From positions 1,729,975-1,793,974 of the forward strand of contig NZ_DF968182.1 of NCBI RefSeq assembly GCF_001192835.1: a DNA stretch of 64,000 nucleotides. Reading direction: 5' to 3'. This DNA comes from Lentimicrobium saccharophilum. Lineage in GTDB: Bacteria > Bacteroidota > Bacteroidia > Bacteroidales > Lentimicrobiaceae. Every line of letters starts with the position of its first letter. Position 1 is the stretch's first letter. A program made the position numbers and the translations under genes. Shown one piece after another: positions 33,821 to 42,389 of this stretch. The notes beneath the pieces are model-generated. The model was not told where the DNA came from. It searched no databases and was given only the letters and a program-made list of their open reading frames with translations.

Positions 33821-36067
33821 TTACTGGTTGGCTTCGCGAAGCATCTTCAGCTTTGTCTCAAGCATCTGCAACTCCTCGCGTGCTTTTTCAATTTTCTTTT
33901 CAAACTCCTGCTTTAACAGGTTGGCTGTCTTGGAATTGGCAAAGAAACCGATATTGTTCTCCCACAGTTTGATATCTTCCTGCAGTTGCTGGATTTTGCC
34001 CTGAACAAAACTCCTTTCTTTACTGATGACCCTTCCGGCATCAGGAGCATCTTTTGCCATGCGTTCGATGCGGCTCTTATAATTAAGGGCGCCCATTGAT
34101 ATGGATTCCATCTTCAGCTTTTCGAAATGCTTGTTGATCAGTGTGCGGAATTCGGTTTGCAGTTTTTCCTTTTCCTTAATGGGCACATGACCGATTTCCA
34201 TCCACTGACGCTGAAAATCCTTCAGGGTTTCAACAGCTTCATTCCGGTTATCGCCTATTTCAAAAACCTTAACCTTTTCAATCAGTTCAAGTTTGAGTTT
34301 GAGGTTTTCCTCTTCATGTCCGGATACATTCTTGAAATATTCAGATTTTGAGGCAAAAAATTCATCACATGCAGCCCTGAATCGTTTCCATATCCTGTCG
34401 CTCTGTTTGCGCGGCACCGGTCCGATTTTTTTCCATTCATTCTGGAGGTTGATCAATTCACGGGTCGTGTTGCGCCAGTCAGTATTGCTTCTGAGTGCTT
34501 CTGCCTGAACACAGAGGTCTATCTTCAGGTTATAGTTATGCATCTGCTGTTCCTTCAGCTTGTTGTAGAAGTCCTTCTTTGCATTAAAGAATGCATCCAG
34601 CGAAGCTTTAAAACGGGCCCAGATTTCATTATTTTGCTTTTTGGGAGCCGGTCCGATGGTTTTCCAGACCTGCAGCAGTTCAGTGATCTGGCTGGTGTAA
34701 TCCTGCCATCCCTTAATGGAATCGGGCTCTGCAGAAACAACTTGTTCAGCTTTTTCGCAGAGAATGTTCTTTGCGGCTAAGTTCTGCTCCAGACCTTCCT
34801 GCATCTGGTTGTAATATTCCCGCCTGCGTTCATTTATTTTGTCAGTGGCGCTGCGGAAACGCTCCCACAATTCATCCTTTTTATCCTGGGGTACAGGTCC
34901 GATCTCCTTCCATTCCTCATGATACTGCTGAAGCTGTTTGAAGGATTTGATGATTGAACTCTCAAGCAGCAATTCTTCTGCCTTTTCGCACAAATGAATC
35001 TTTGCTTCAAGGTTCTTTTTCAGATCCAGATCCTTTAACTCCTTATTAATCTTTACCTTATCAAAGAACTTCTCAACCAGGAAATGATAATTCTGCCAGA
35101 GTGTGTTGATTTCTGTCTTAGGCACCATCCCGATCGCTTTCCAGCGCTCCTGAAGAACCTTAAACTCATCATAGGTTTTTTTGAGTGTCTCTTCAGAATT
35201 GATAAGCACTTTCAGCTCTTCAAGGATATGATTTTTTGCTTCAAGATTCTGAATCTTAATCTTTTCCTGTTGCTCGTTGTATTTACCTTTGTTCTGTTTG
35301 TATATCTGGAACGCGGCTTTAAACCGCTCTTCAATCTCATCATCAGGAATTACCAGGGATTCGTCATTCTCGCTTTCCCCTTCAACTTCAGCAGCTGCGG
35401 CAGCCAGTTTCTGATATGCTTCATGCTTGAACTCTTTGTTCAGCTTCAGAAAAGCAACCTTAATCTGTGAGACTTCTCCTTTAATCTTATTGACGTCATC
35501 CTGTTTCACAAGCTCTTCCAGCCTGACAACCAGTTCCTCACGGGACTTTCCTTCAAGTTCTGCAGGTTGTTCGGCATCTTCTCCTTCTGCCGTTTCGTCG
35601 CTTTCGTCCTGCTCATCCTCATCGGAATTTTCATCCGGCAGAACAGCAACCAGTTCTTCTTCGGCAACCGCAGGAACAACTTCCGGCTCATTGGTCACTT
35701 CTGCTTCCATTGACATTTCCGGTTCAGCTTCGGTCACTGTTTCAGTCTCAGCAGAAGCAAGCGGAAGATCTTCAGTTTCAGTTACAACTTCAGTTACAGT
35801 TTCAGCTTCAGCTTCAGCCAGCGGCTCAGGAACTTCTGTGATGGTTGCATCAGAAATATCCTCAACATTAGCCTCTCCTGACGGCACTTCAACTTCAACT
35901 TCAGATTTCATTTCGGTACCGGCAGGTTCATTTTCCTGTTCTTCCATTACTGGTTCGAGGGTTTCATTCTCAGTAATTTCTGCTTCAACTTCAGCAGAAA
36001 CAGCATTCAGTTCCTGATTGTTGATGGCTTCATCAGGGATCTGATCAGGTTGCGGTTTAGTTTCCAT
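33821..36067 (-). CDS. DUF349 repeat protein with long acidic N-terminus
   Basis: 748 aa. Residues 1-190 are very rich in Glu, Val, Ala and Thr and should be disordered. The remainder is helical with at least five DUF349 repeats, each marked by a W-x-x-IGPVP-type turn followed by a W/R-F helix (ERWKAIGMVP, EEWKEIGPVP, QVWKTIGPAP, NEWKKIGPVP, RQWMEIGHVP). A C-terminal coiled coil (EKKIEKAREELQMLETKLK) closes the protein. No signal peptide, no catalytic motif. DUF349 proteins are common in Bacteroidota; their role is not settled. Single gene with its own promoter-like sequence and terminator. Confidence 0.9.
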   Translation of the reverse strand: METKPQPDQIPDEAINNQELNAVSAEVEAEITENETLEPVMEEQENEPAGTEMKSEVEVEVPSGEANVEDISDATITEVPEPLAEAEAETVTEVVTETEDLPLASAETETVTEAEPEMSMEAEVTNEPEVVPAVAEEELVAVLPDENSDEDEQDESDETAEGEDAEQPAELEGKSREELVVRLEELVKQDDVNKIKGEVSQIKVAFLKLNKEFKHEAYQKLAAAAAEVEGESENDESLVIPDDEIEERFKAAFQIYKQNKGKYNEQQEKIKIQNLEAKNHILEELKVLINSEETLKKTYDEFKVLQERWKAIGMVPKTEINTLWQNYHFLVEKFFDKVKINKELKDLDLKKNLEAKIHLCEKAEELLLESSIIKSFKQLQQYHEEWKEIGPVPQDKKDELWERFRSATDKINERRREYYNQMQEGLEQNLAAKNILCEKAEQVVSAEPDSIKGWQDYTSQITELLQVWKTIGPAPKKQNNEIWARFKASLDAFFNAKKDFYNKLKEQQMHNYNLKIDLCVQAEALRSNTDWRNTTRELINLQNEWKKIGPVPRKQSDRIWKRFRAACDEFFASKSEYFKNVSGHEEENLKLKLELIEKVKVFEIGDNRNEAVETLKDFQRQWMEIGHVPIKEKEKLQTEFRTLINKHFEKLKMESISMGALNYKSRIERMAKDAPDAGRVISKERSFVQGKIQQLQEDIKLWENNIGFFANSKTANLLKQEFEKKIEKAREELQMLETKLKMLREANQ

Positions 36068-36260
36068 GGAGAATTCAAATGAATGATTAATAATGAGTTG
36101 ACTACGTACTCCCCTGCAATCTTGTGATATATGGCCCTTTTCGGATCATGCAGCAAAACACCGTATTTGATTGAAAAAGACGCGGAATCGCGGATACAGA
36201 GGTGGGATTGGTAACTGCTCTTTTTTCAGTTCTTTAGGTTCAAAATTGATTTTAGAAATG

Positions 36261-36268
36261 CAAAAGTA
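36261..36268 (-). promoter_or_regulatory. Possible -7 element for the DUF349 gene
   Basis: TACTTTTG on the minus strand fits TAnnTTTG; it would give a leader of about 185 bases. No well-spaced -33 element, so weak. Confidence 0.3.
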
Positions 36269-36331
36269 AGAATTAAATTTTGCAAATACAGCAAAATACG
36301 GCTCATTAACCTGAAAAATGGCCAAATGCAA

Positions 36332-38674
36332 TCAGAAAGGCCTGTCATTGAAAATCAGATACCCGAACTTAAAGAAAAAAGAGACAGGGTTGTCCTCTCC
36401 GTAGTAATAATTCAGGTTCAAACTTAAAGGGCCAATGGGCGAGTGATATACCAGTGCCGCAGTTCCGGTTGCATAGGCATATATCATGTCAGCCCTTACC
36501 GCTTTGCGGCTATAATAATCCTGCTCAATAGCCCTCAGGGGCAGAAAAACATAAGCTTCTGTCCTGAAATCAATATTTTTCCTAAGTTCCATTACATGCT
36601 TTGTACCGGCTGCGAGAAAACGGTTCGCCCTGAACTGGGGCATAAAACGTGTAAGTGCCTCCTGAAACGGCTGAAACGGCTTAGCCGCCAGTATACTTGA
36701 TGTATAATTACTAAAATATTTCTGCGAAGAGAAGTAACCCTGTAAATACAATCCCAGGTGAAGCCATCTGCGGGAATAATAGAAATTCTCATAAAATACA
36801 TTCATTTGTATCCATGTGTGGTTATCTTCATATCGGAAAGGGAACGGAGAAGTACTGCCTGGTGTATAAATCTCTCTTCCTTTAACGAACCTGAATTCAG
36901 CATTGAGCCTGGCCCCACGGCTTGCATACATCTTCCTGTTCAATGAGTTGTATTCAATGTTGATTCCCGGCGAGAAAAAATTAAACGCTGTGCGGTCAAG
37001 GGTATCCAGCCTGGTATAAAAGTTAGTCTGAAAATAATCATCCCGGTTGTGACCGGTTGAAAGTTCAACGGCTCCCATACCTTTATCTGACAGTGGAATC
37101 CCGGCTGAGAAAGTAAAAAAATGCTCTCTTTCGATGAGATAAAACGGATCCTCATCCTCAAAAAAGTAGGTATTGGTTTTGAAATAGTTGAACTTATTAA
37201 ATATATACCTGGCTTTCAGATAAAACGGGATCTCCCTGGCATAGTCAATCCGGCCTTCAAACTTGCCGGAATTGTAGAATCTTCCGAAATAAGCATTGGC
37301 TTTGGCCTGGTATGCCACTCGCGTCCAGTAATTATACTGTAACTGCAGAAAAAGTTCATTTACGGCACTTGATGTAACGGCGCCTCCGATATTTGCAATC
37401 ATCTGGTTCTCGCGTTGAACATCAAGGGATAGGTCAAACAGTCCGGATTCATCATCATAGATCAACTGCGGATAAATATGCTCGATTTTATCTTCCGCAA
37501 TCAACTTAAAATATTCAGGCTTAATAGATTCCAAAGGAACGCCTTCCGACCTTTCAACATCAGTCACCAGCGCATTTTTCCTGTTGCCCGCAGCACGAAT
37601 TCCCAGCAATTTATTTACATAATCATACTGACCACTCCTGAGTCCGGTCACTTTCAATTCACCGATCAGCAGCGGGGGCTTTTTGTTATTAAAATCAGTC
37701 CGTCTGGCATCAAACTGTTGCTGGCTGACTTTGTCAACAAGAAACTTTCTGATCTCAGGAATCATCCTTTTAGTCATTACATAACCGGAATCAATAAAAG
37801 CATTGGTGTAACTGAAATCAATGACGTTCACCTCCGGCACCGCAGGCCTGATAAGCACCCCGTTGTCACAAATTACAGAATACTCCTGTTTTTGCATAAG
37901 CATATTCTGCAATTGCGACAGCACATTATCATCTTTCGGATCAGCATAATTGGAAGCTACCTGGCTTCCGATGATTATATCAGGAAAAAACTCTTCATAC
38001 ATAACATCTGAAGGGAAATTATTGTACATTCCCCCGTCAAAAAGCAGTTTTCCGTCAATACGTATCGGTCTGAAGTAAAAAGGGAATGTCATTGAAGCCC
38101 TGACGGCACTGGCAAGATCTCCGTTTTTCAGCATTACCGCTTCGGCCCTGGCAACATCAGAGGCCATGCACCGGAAAGGAACCATCAGACTGTCAAAGTC
38201 ATATCCCGCAGCTGCGCTAGCTGAAGAAAAAATCTCCAGAAATGCAAAATCCATCAGAATGGGGGACACGATATTTGATGGCAGGGAAGGGGAAATCAGG
38301 GAATCAATTTTAAACTTGAAATCCACCCACGAAGGATCCGGAGTTGATTCCTTGAAAAGGTAACGATATTGTTCATCAATATTTCCGGAAATCCAGCTTT
38401 TAAATTCATCAGAATGTAAGATTTCCTGCATTTCATCGGGGGAATAACCTGAAGCATAAAGGGCCCCGATAATAGCTCCCATAGAGGTACCCGTCACATA
38501 ATCTATTGAGATGCCTTCCTCTTCGAGCGCCCTGATGACTCCGATGTGTGCGACCCCCTTGGCTCCGCCACCGCTGAGGACCAGCCCGACCCTCTGGGCA
38601 TTACCCTCAAAACCTGCTAAAAGCAAAAAAACAACTGAAAGCAAAAATGAACGGAAACAAGTCAACAAATTCAT
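36332..38674 (-). CDS. Patatin-like phospholipase fused to outer-membrane barrel
   Basis: 780 aa. Signal peptide ending near GNAQ. The patatin domain shows the oxyanion loop SGGGAKGVAHIG, the nucleophile elbow GTSMG and the DGG of the Ser-Asp dyad (FDGGMYNNFPSDV). A POTRA-like region follows (about 335-430, LLIGELKVTGLRSG), then a BamA/Omp85-type barrel to the C-terminus (ending GYLIFNDRPF). This is the plan of PlpD-like type Vd proteins and their Bacteroidota relatives, in which the barrel exports or anchors the lipase. Predicted A-type phospholipase at the cell surface. Single gene. Confidence 0.92.
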   Translation of the reverse strand: MNLLTCFRSFLLSVVFLLLAGFEGNAQRVGLVLSGGGAKGVAHIGVIRALEEEGISIDYVTGTSMGAIIGALYASGYSPDEMQEILHSDEFKSWISGNIDEQYRYLFKESTPDPSWVDFKFKIDSLISPSLPSNIVSPILMDFAFLEIFSSASAAAGYDFDSLMVPFRCMASDVARAEAVMLKNGDLASAVRASMTFPFYFRPIRIDGKLLFDGGMYNNFPSDVMYEEFFPDIIIGSQVASNYADPKDDNVLSQLQNMLMQKQEYSVICDNGVLIRPAVPEVNVIDFSYTNAFIDSGYVMTKRMIPEIRKFLVDKVSQQQFDARRTDFNNKKPPLLIGELKVTGLRSGQYDYVNKLLGIRAAGNRKNALVTDVERSEGVPLESIKPEYFKLIAEDKIEHIYPQLIYDDESGLFDLSLDVQRENQMIANIGGAVTSSAVNELFLQLQYNYWTRVAYQAKANAYFGRFYNSGKFEGRIDYAREIPFYLKARYIFNKFNYFKTNTYFFEDEDPFYLIEREHFFTFSAGIPLSDKGMGAVELSTGHNRDDYFQTNFYTRLDTLDRTAFNFFSPGINIEYNSLNRKMYASRGARLNAEFRFVKGREIYTPGSTSPFPFRYEDNHTWIQMNVFYENFYYSRRWLHLGLYLQGYFSSQKYFSNYTSSILAAKPFQPFQEALTRFMPQFRANRFLAAGTKHVMELRKNIDFRTEAYVFLPLRAIEQDYYSRKAVRADMIYAYATGTAALVYHSPIGPLSLNLNYYYGEDNPVSFFFKFGYLIFNDRPF

Positions 38675-38847
38675 GATCCGGGATTAGAGAAGAGCATATT
38701 AAAAACCTAGAACAACGAAAAACTTAAAACGACAGGATCAGGCTGAAAGATAAAAAATTTACACATAACAAATATCCATTAACATTCACTTCGCTATGCA
38801 TAACTGAGCCTTTCTCAAGGCCCGTATTCCTGTAGTTCTATTACTTA

Positions 38848-38869
38848 TAAACCAATCGCTATTGGTTTA
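38848..38869. other. Perfect 9-bp hairpin downstream of the sulfur-enzyme gene
   Basis: TAAACCAAT-CGCT-ATTGGTTTA, between the patatin gene start and the PLP enzyme stop. It may be a weak terminator of the PLP enzyme gene (38 bases after its stop) or an operator for the patatin gene; there is no T-run. Confidence 0.4.
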
Positions 38870-38906
38870 ATAACGTACCTCAACCGCTAATGTTACGCTA
38901 ACAGGC

Positions 38907-40088
38907 TTAAATTTTCTCCAGGCCCAACTTCAGGTCATCAATCAGATCATCAACATCCTCGATACCAACCGAATACCTGACCAATCCATCAGTAATTCCG
39001 GCTTTAAGCTTGGCTTCATGTGAGACTTTTGAATGTGTCATGGAAGCCGGATGCTGAATAAGTGTTTCCACGCCGCCCAGCGACACAGCGAGTATGGCTA
39101 CCTTAACATTATTCATCAGTACTTTGCCTGCATCAAGTCCACCTTTCAGTTCAAAACTGATCATTGATCCGAAGCCGTGCATCTGGGTTTTGGCAAGTTC
39201 ATGCTGAGGGTGCGACTCCAGTCCCGGATACTTCACCCAGGCCACTTTGGGATGTGACTCCAGAAAACGGGCTACCTTCATGGCATTCTGTTGTGAGCGT
39301 TCAATCCTGATGCCGAGGGTTTTTATCCCCCTGATCACTAAATAAGCCTGATGCGGATCCATATTACAGCCCATATTTACCATCATGCCCCGGAGCTTTT
39401 TCCCAAGTGCCTTGTCTTTGGTAATAATCATTCCCGCAACAATATCTGCATGACCGTTCAGAAACTTGGTCATGGAATGAAATACCGCATCGGCACCCAA
39501 TTCAAGCGGCCGCTGAAGATATGGACTGCAAAAGGTATTGTCAACCACCAGTAAGGCGCCACGATCATGGGCTATTTTAGCACATAACCGGAGATCGGTA
39601 ATATCCATGGTAGGGTTTGCGGGTGTTTCAACATACAGCATGCGCGTATTGGGCTTGAAAGCGGCAAGTATTTCATCAGGGTTCGCCGTATTCACGTATG
39701 TGGATTCCACCCCAAACCTGGCCCAGTGCTGTTCCATTACAACCCTTGAAGGGCCATAGACTGCCGCGGAACTGATCATATGGTCACCCTGACTCAGCAA
39801 AGCCATATACAAAGTGTTTACTGCAGCCATACCTGAACTTGTGGCAATGCCTTCCGACCCGCCCTCCAGGTCAGCAACCAGGGTTTCCAACGCGTGAATG
39901 GTCGGATTTCCGATACGGGTATATATATAACCGTCATCTTCGCCCGAAAAGCATCGTGCTCCATGATCTGCATTTTCAAATATAAAAGTGGAGGTCTGAT
40001 AGATCGGAACTGTGGCACTTCCCAGCGGATTGTCAAATTCCCCGCCATGTATCATCCTTGAATTTAATCCGAGTTGACTCTTTTTCAT
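38907..40088 (-). CDS. Trans-sulfuration family PLP enzyme (methionine gamma-lyase/cystathionine gamma-synthase-like)
   Basis: 393 aa, full length. PLP-binding lysine in HSMTKFLNGH; other landmarks are YIYTRIGNPT, the SSGMAAVNT turn, VVDNTFCSPYLQRP, and the substrate-carboxylate region SLGGVETLIQHPASMTH. Family members act on methionine, cystathionine, homocysteine or O-acyl-homoserine. Methionine gamma-lyases normally carry an active-site cysteine in a YGCT motif; the equivalent here is VYGPSR, so methionine gamma-lyase activity should not be assumed from annotation transfer. Downstream of the DUF134 gene by 55 bases on the same strand. Confidence 0.9.
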   Translation of the reverse strand: MKKSQLGLNSRMIHGGEFDNPLGSATVPIYQTSTFIFENADHGARCFSGEDDGYIYTRIGNPTIHALETLVADLEGGSEGIATSSGMAAVNTLYMALLSQGDHMISSAAVYGPSRVVMEQHWARFGVESTYVNTANPDEILAAFKPNTRMLYVETPANPTMDITDLRLCAKIAHDRGALLVVDNTFCSPYLQRPLELGADAVFHSMTKFLNGHADIVAGMIITKDKALGKKLRGMMVNMGCNMDPHQAYLVIRGIKTLGIRIERSQQNAMKVARFLESHPKVAWVKYPGLESHPQHELAKTQMHGFGSMISFELKGGLDAGKVLMNNVKVAILAVSLGGVETLIQHPASMTHSKVSHEAKLKAGITDGLVRYSVGIEDVDDLIDDLKLGLEKI

Positions 40089-40143
40089 ATTTTCTCAATT
40101 AAAAGTTATTTAAACTCCGAATCCTGATGAATTGGATGTAAGA

Positions 40144-40725
40144 TTAAGGGATTACGGGGTGATGCTCCCGAATCATGGGTGTGCTGCATACAGGGCAAAC
40201 CAGGCTGCGGCAGGGAATTCCTGCCTGATGTGAAACCTTCAGCCCGCATCTGGAACATACGCAGAAACCTGTCTGATGAATCGCCGGCCTTGGAAGCATA
40301 TCCGGAACTGATTCCCTGCCGCTCTTTCTGATATCTGAAAGGTCACTGCTCCTGCATACGGGGCATACGACAAAACTACTTTTTCCTGGAGGGCTGAAAG
40401 CAGTATGGCAGTTGTTGCATCTGAACCAATCTTCATCAAATAAAATATTGCCGCCTTCAATGGTCAGGGCAAGGCCCTCAACAAGGGCTTTGGCAAGTTT
40501 TTGCCTCGCCAGGTCATATATTCTGGAAAATGTCGGACGCGACACCTCCATCCTGCCGGCGGCTTCCTGCTGAGGCAGGCCCTCGTAATCCGCAAGACGC
40601 ATGGCCTCAAATTCCTCATAAAGCAAGGATATTCCGCCTGAAGAACCTGCTGAAGATCCAAAAGGCAGAAACCCTGATATCAGCGGAGGTCTGAAAACTT
40701 TACGGCGACGTTTTGGTCTGGGCAT
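40144..40725 (-). CDS. DUF134 helix-turn-helix protein with zinc ribbons
   Basis: 193 aa. A basic start (MPRPKRRRKVFRPP) and a sigma-70 region-4-like helix-turn-helix (FEAMRLADYEGLPQQEAAGRMEVSRPTFSRI, about 37-68) define DUF134. The C-terminal half adds cysteine pairs CNNC / CPVC and CSRC / CPVC, probably two zinc ribbons. DUF134 proteins often accompany NifX/NafY-type iron-molybdenum cofactor binding proteins, none of which is seen here. Likely a DNA-binding regulator, possibly metal-responsive. It lies between the DUF2179 and PLP-enzyme genes, all on the minus strand with gaps of 55 bases. Confidence 0.85.
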   Translation of the reverse strand: MPRPKRRRKVFRPPLISGFLPFGSSAGSSGGISLLYEEFEAMRLADYEGLPQQEAAGRMEVSRPTFSRIYDLARQKLAKALVEGLALTIEGGNILFDEDWFRCNNCHTAFSPPGKSSFVVCPVCRSSDLSDIRKSGRESVPDMLPRPAIHQTGFCVCSRCGLKVSHQAGIPCRSLVCPVCSTPMIREHHPVIP

Positions 40726-40780
40726 GTTAGAAAGATTTCAGTTATTAAAACAAGAATAAACAATGAGTCTCACCGACAAA

Positions 40781-41383
40781 TTATTTATTCTTTTTAATTC
40801 CAAAAGACAAGCTGTCAAAAATGGTTGTTTTCCGGGGTTTCTTGAATATCCCTTCATTGATGGCTTTGACATCCTCAATGGTATAGAATGCATTCGGATT
40901 AAACTGATTGATAATTCCTACGACATTGTCTATATCCTTGCGCTTGATAATCGTAAATATAATGTCAACCTTTCCCTTACTGCCCTCGGCATTTACCGAT
41001 GTCACACCATAATTATTTTCCCTCAGATAACGGATCAGTTCACTGGTATCTTTGCGCGGAATAATCCTGATCAGCACATTTCCAAGCGAAAGTTTTTCTT
41101 CTATCACCATCCCGATATAATTACCCATGGCAAAGCCTCCTCCATAAGCAATATAGCAGAGTACATTATCCAGATGCTTCATGATCTGACTGACGGCAAT
41201 CAGCCAGATAATCACTTCAAAAAATCCAAGGAAAGGAGCCAGCAGTTTATGACCTTTCGAAAGAAAAATCAATCTCATCGTGCCGATAGTCTGATCGCTG
41301 ATACGTGCCAGGAATATCAGCAACGGCAGCACTACCCATGTAAAAACCGGTGAATCGGCCTGGAATAAAAATGACAAATCCAT
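40781..41383 (-). CDS. DUF2179 (UPF0316/YebE-like) membrane protein
   Basis: 200 aa from the ATG at 41383. Three membrane helices (about 10-32, 42-62 and 65-85) carry the family motif RISDQTIGTMRLIFLSKGHK; the C-terminal soluble domain (about 90-175) contains a GNYIGMVIEEKLS segment and an ACT-like fold with IFTIIKRKD. This is the UPF0316/DUF5698-DUF2179 family; its function is unknown. The start was chosen because it sits just before the first helix and 22 bases after a good -7 element. Confidence 0.88.
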   Translation of the reverse strand: MDLSFLFQADSPVFTWVVLPLLIFLARISDQTIGTMRLIFLSKGHKLLAPFLGFFEVIIWLIAVSQIMKHLDNVLCYIAYGGGFAMGNYIGMVIEEKLSLGNVLIRIIPRKDTSELIRYLRENNYGVTSVNAEGSKGKVDIIFTIIKRKDIDNVVGIINQFNPNAFYTIEDVKAINEGIFKKPRKTTIFDSLSFGIKKNK

Positions 41384-41404
41384 AAATGCAGGTTTATTTC
41401 TTTG

Positions 41405-41412
41405 CAAAGTTA
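41405..41412 (-). promoter_or_regulatory. -7 promoter element for the DUF2179 gene
   Basis: TAACTTTG on the minus strand matches TAnnTTTG, 21 bases before the ATG at 41383. Confidence 0.55.
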
Positions 41413-41526
41413 AGTTAAAACATGCTGCTAGTTTATAAAACAGCTCTATTATCCAATTATCTGCAACAATCCCGGTCGCATGAACGGATAAAAATCCGGA
41501 TCAGGAAATTTTCAGTAAAAGTTGAG

Positions 41527-41534
41527 TATATTTG
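41527..41534 (+). promoter_or_regulatory. -7 promoter element for the small membrane protein gene
   Basis: TATATTTG matches TAnnTTTG, 27 bases before the ATG at 41562; divergent from the DUF2179 promoter. Confidence 0.55.
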
Positions 41535-41561
41535 AATGAATTAATCACAATAACTTAAAAT

Positions 41562-41840
41562 ATGGAAACAAATGAGCAATACCCTGCCCCGGAAATTTCC
41601 GTTGGCGATTGGATGATCACCCTGCTTATTGCAGCAATTCCAGTGGTTAATGTTGTTATGCTGTTTGTCTGGGCCTTCGGAAGTGGTTACCATCCAAGTA
41701 AAGCAAACTGGGCTAAAGCAACGCTGATATGGGCGTTGATTTCAATTGTTATCGCGGTTATTCTTATGATTCTGTTCGGAGCTGTAATTTTCAGCTTTAT
41801 GAATTCAGGACCGGATTTCTATGAAAATCCACAGTTCTGA
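41562..41840 (+). CDS. Small two-helix membrane protein, unknown function
   Basis: 92 aa. Two membrane helices (about 17-39 and 52-77) separated by a short loop GSGYHPSKANWAKAT, with a short acidic N-terminus (METNEQYPAPEISVGDW) and an Asn/Pro-rich C-terminus. The SxGDWMI...IPxVNxxMLFxWAF pattern is shared by small Bacteroidota membrane proteins of unknown role. It has a good promoter and a clean start, so I take it as real. Convergent with the DUF3467 gene. Confidence 0.75.
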   Translation: METNEQYPAPEISVGDWMITLLIAAIPVVNVVMLFVWAFGSGYHPSKANWAKATLIWALISIVIAVILMILFGAVIFSFMNSGPDFYENPQF

Positions 41841-41936
41841 AGAAACGCAAATGATAAGCTGCCGGGGATAAGACCGCAGGCCTATGCTGAATTTCCGGGG
41901 CTCTTTTTCAATTCCTGGTATAAACTCCGGGAAACG

Positions 41937-41974
41937 CAAAAAGGGAACTTCCGGTCTTGTCTGGCTATTCCCCT
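41937..41974 (-). terminator. Probable terminator after the DUF3467 gene
   Basis: On the minus strand an interrupted stem (GGGAA with TTCCC, inner CTGG/CCGG pairing with one G-T) ends in TTTTTGC, about 23 bases after the stop. Confidence 0.6.
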
Positions 41975-41996
41975 TTCATAAACTCAATTTCTTATA

Positions 41997-42302
41997 CTAA
42001 GCCTGTGCGGTAGGCCCTCCAAGAGAGAATGGCATACTGGCATCACTTTCCTTAATATTGCCATGAACGGCTTCATATTTGGCAATATTCTCACGTAAGG
42101 CACCCATCAGGCGCTTCGCATGCTGAGGAGTCAGAATGATCCTTGATTTAACTTTTGCTTTGGGAACGCCAGGCATCATTTTCACAAAATCAATGATAAA
42201 TTCTGCATTGGAATGGGTAATGATGGCCAGGTTAGAATAGATTCCCTCAGCGGTTTCGTCGCTAAGCTCAATGTTGATCTGGTTTTGCTTATTGTCGCTC
42301 AT
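41997..42302 (-). CDS. DUF3467 family protein
   Basis: 101 aa. Matches DUF3467: INIELSDETAEGIYSNLAIITHSNAEFIIDF, then PGVPKAKVKSRIILTPQHAKRL and an amphipathic ALRENIAKYE helix. The family is widespread in Bacteroidota next to rpoC and has no known function. It lies 87 bases after the rpoC stop, beyond the rpoC terminator, so it is expressed either by read-through or from a weak local promoter. Linkage to the RNA polymerase genes hints at a transcription-related role, which is inference. Confidence 0.9.
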   Translation of the reverse strand: MSDNKQNQINIELSDETAEGIYSNLAIITHSNAEFIIDFVKMMPGVPKAKVKSRIILTPQHAKRLMGALRENIAKYEAVHGNIKESDASMPFSLGGPTAQA

Positions 42303-42332
42303 GGTTATGTATTTTAACGATGAATAGTAGAT

Positions 42333-42370
42333 TAAAAAAAAGGGCGGCAGGCTATATTACCGGCCGCCCT
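42333..42370 (-). terminator. Terminator of the rpoBC operon
   Basis: On the minus strand GGGCGGC (42369-42363) pairs with GCCGCCC (42348-42342), followed by eight T; it begins 20 bases after the rpoC stop. Confidence 0.93.
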
Positions 42371-42389
42371 GCTTGTAAGTCTGTTACAA

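Noticed and set aside
35427..36017. Long Ser/Thr-rich open frame on the plus strand, resembling a surface protein.
   Set aside because: It is the mirror of the Glu-rich coding of the DUF349 protein N-terminus; no start context, signal peptide or similarity.
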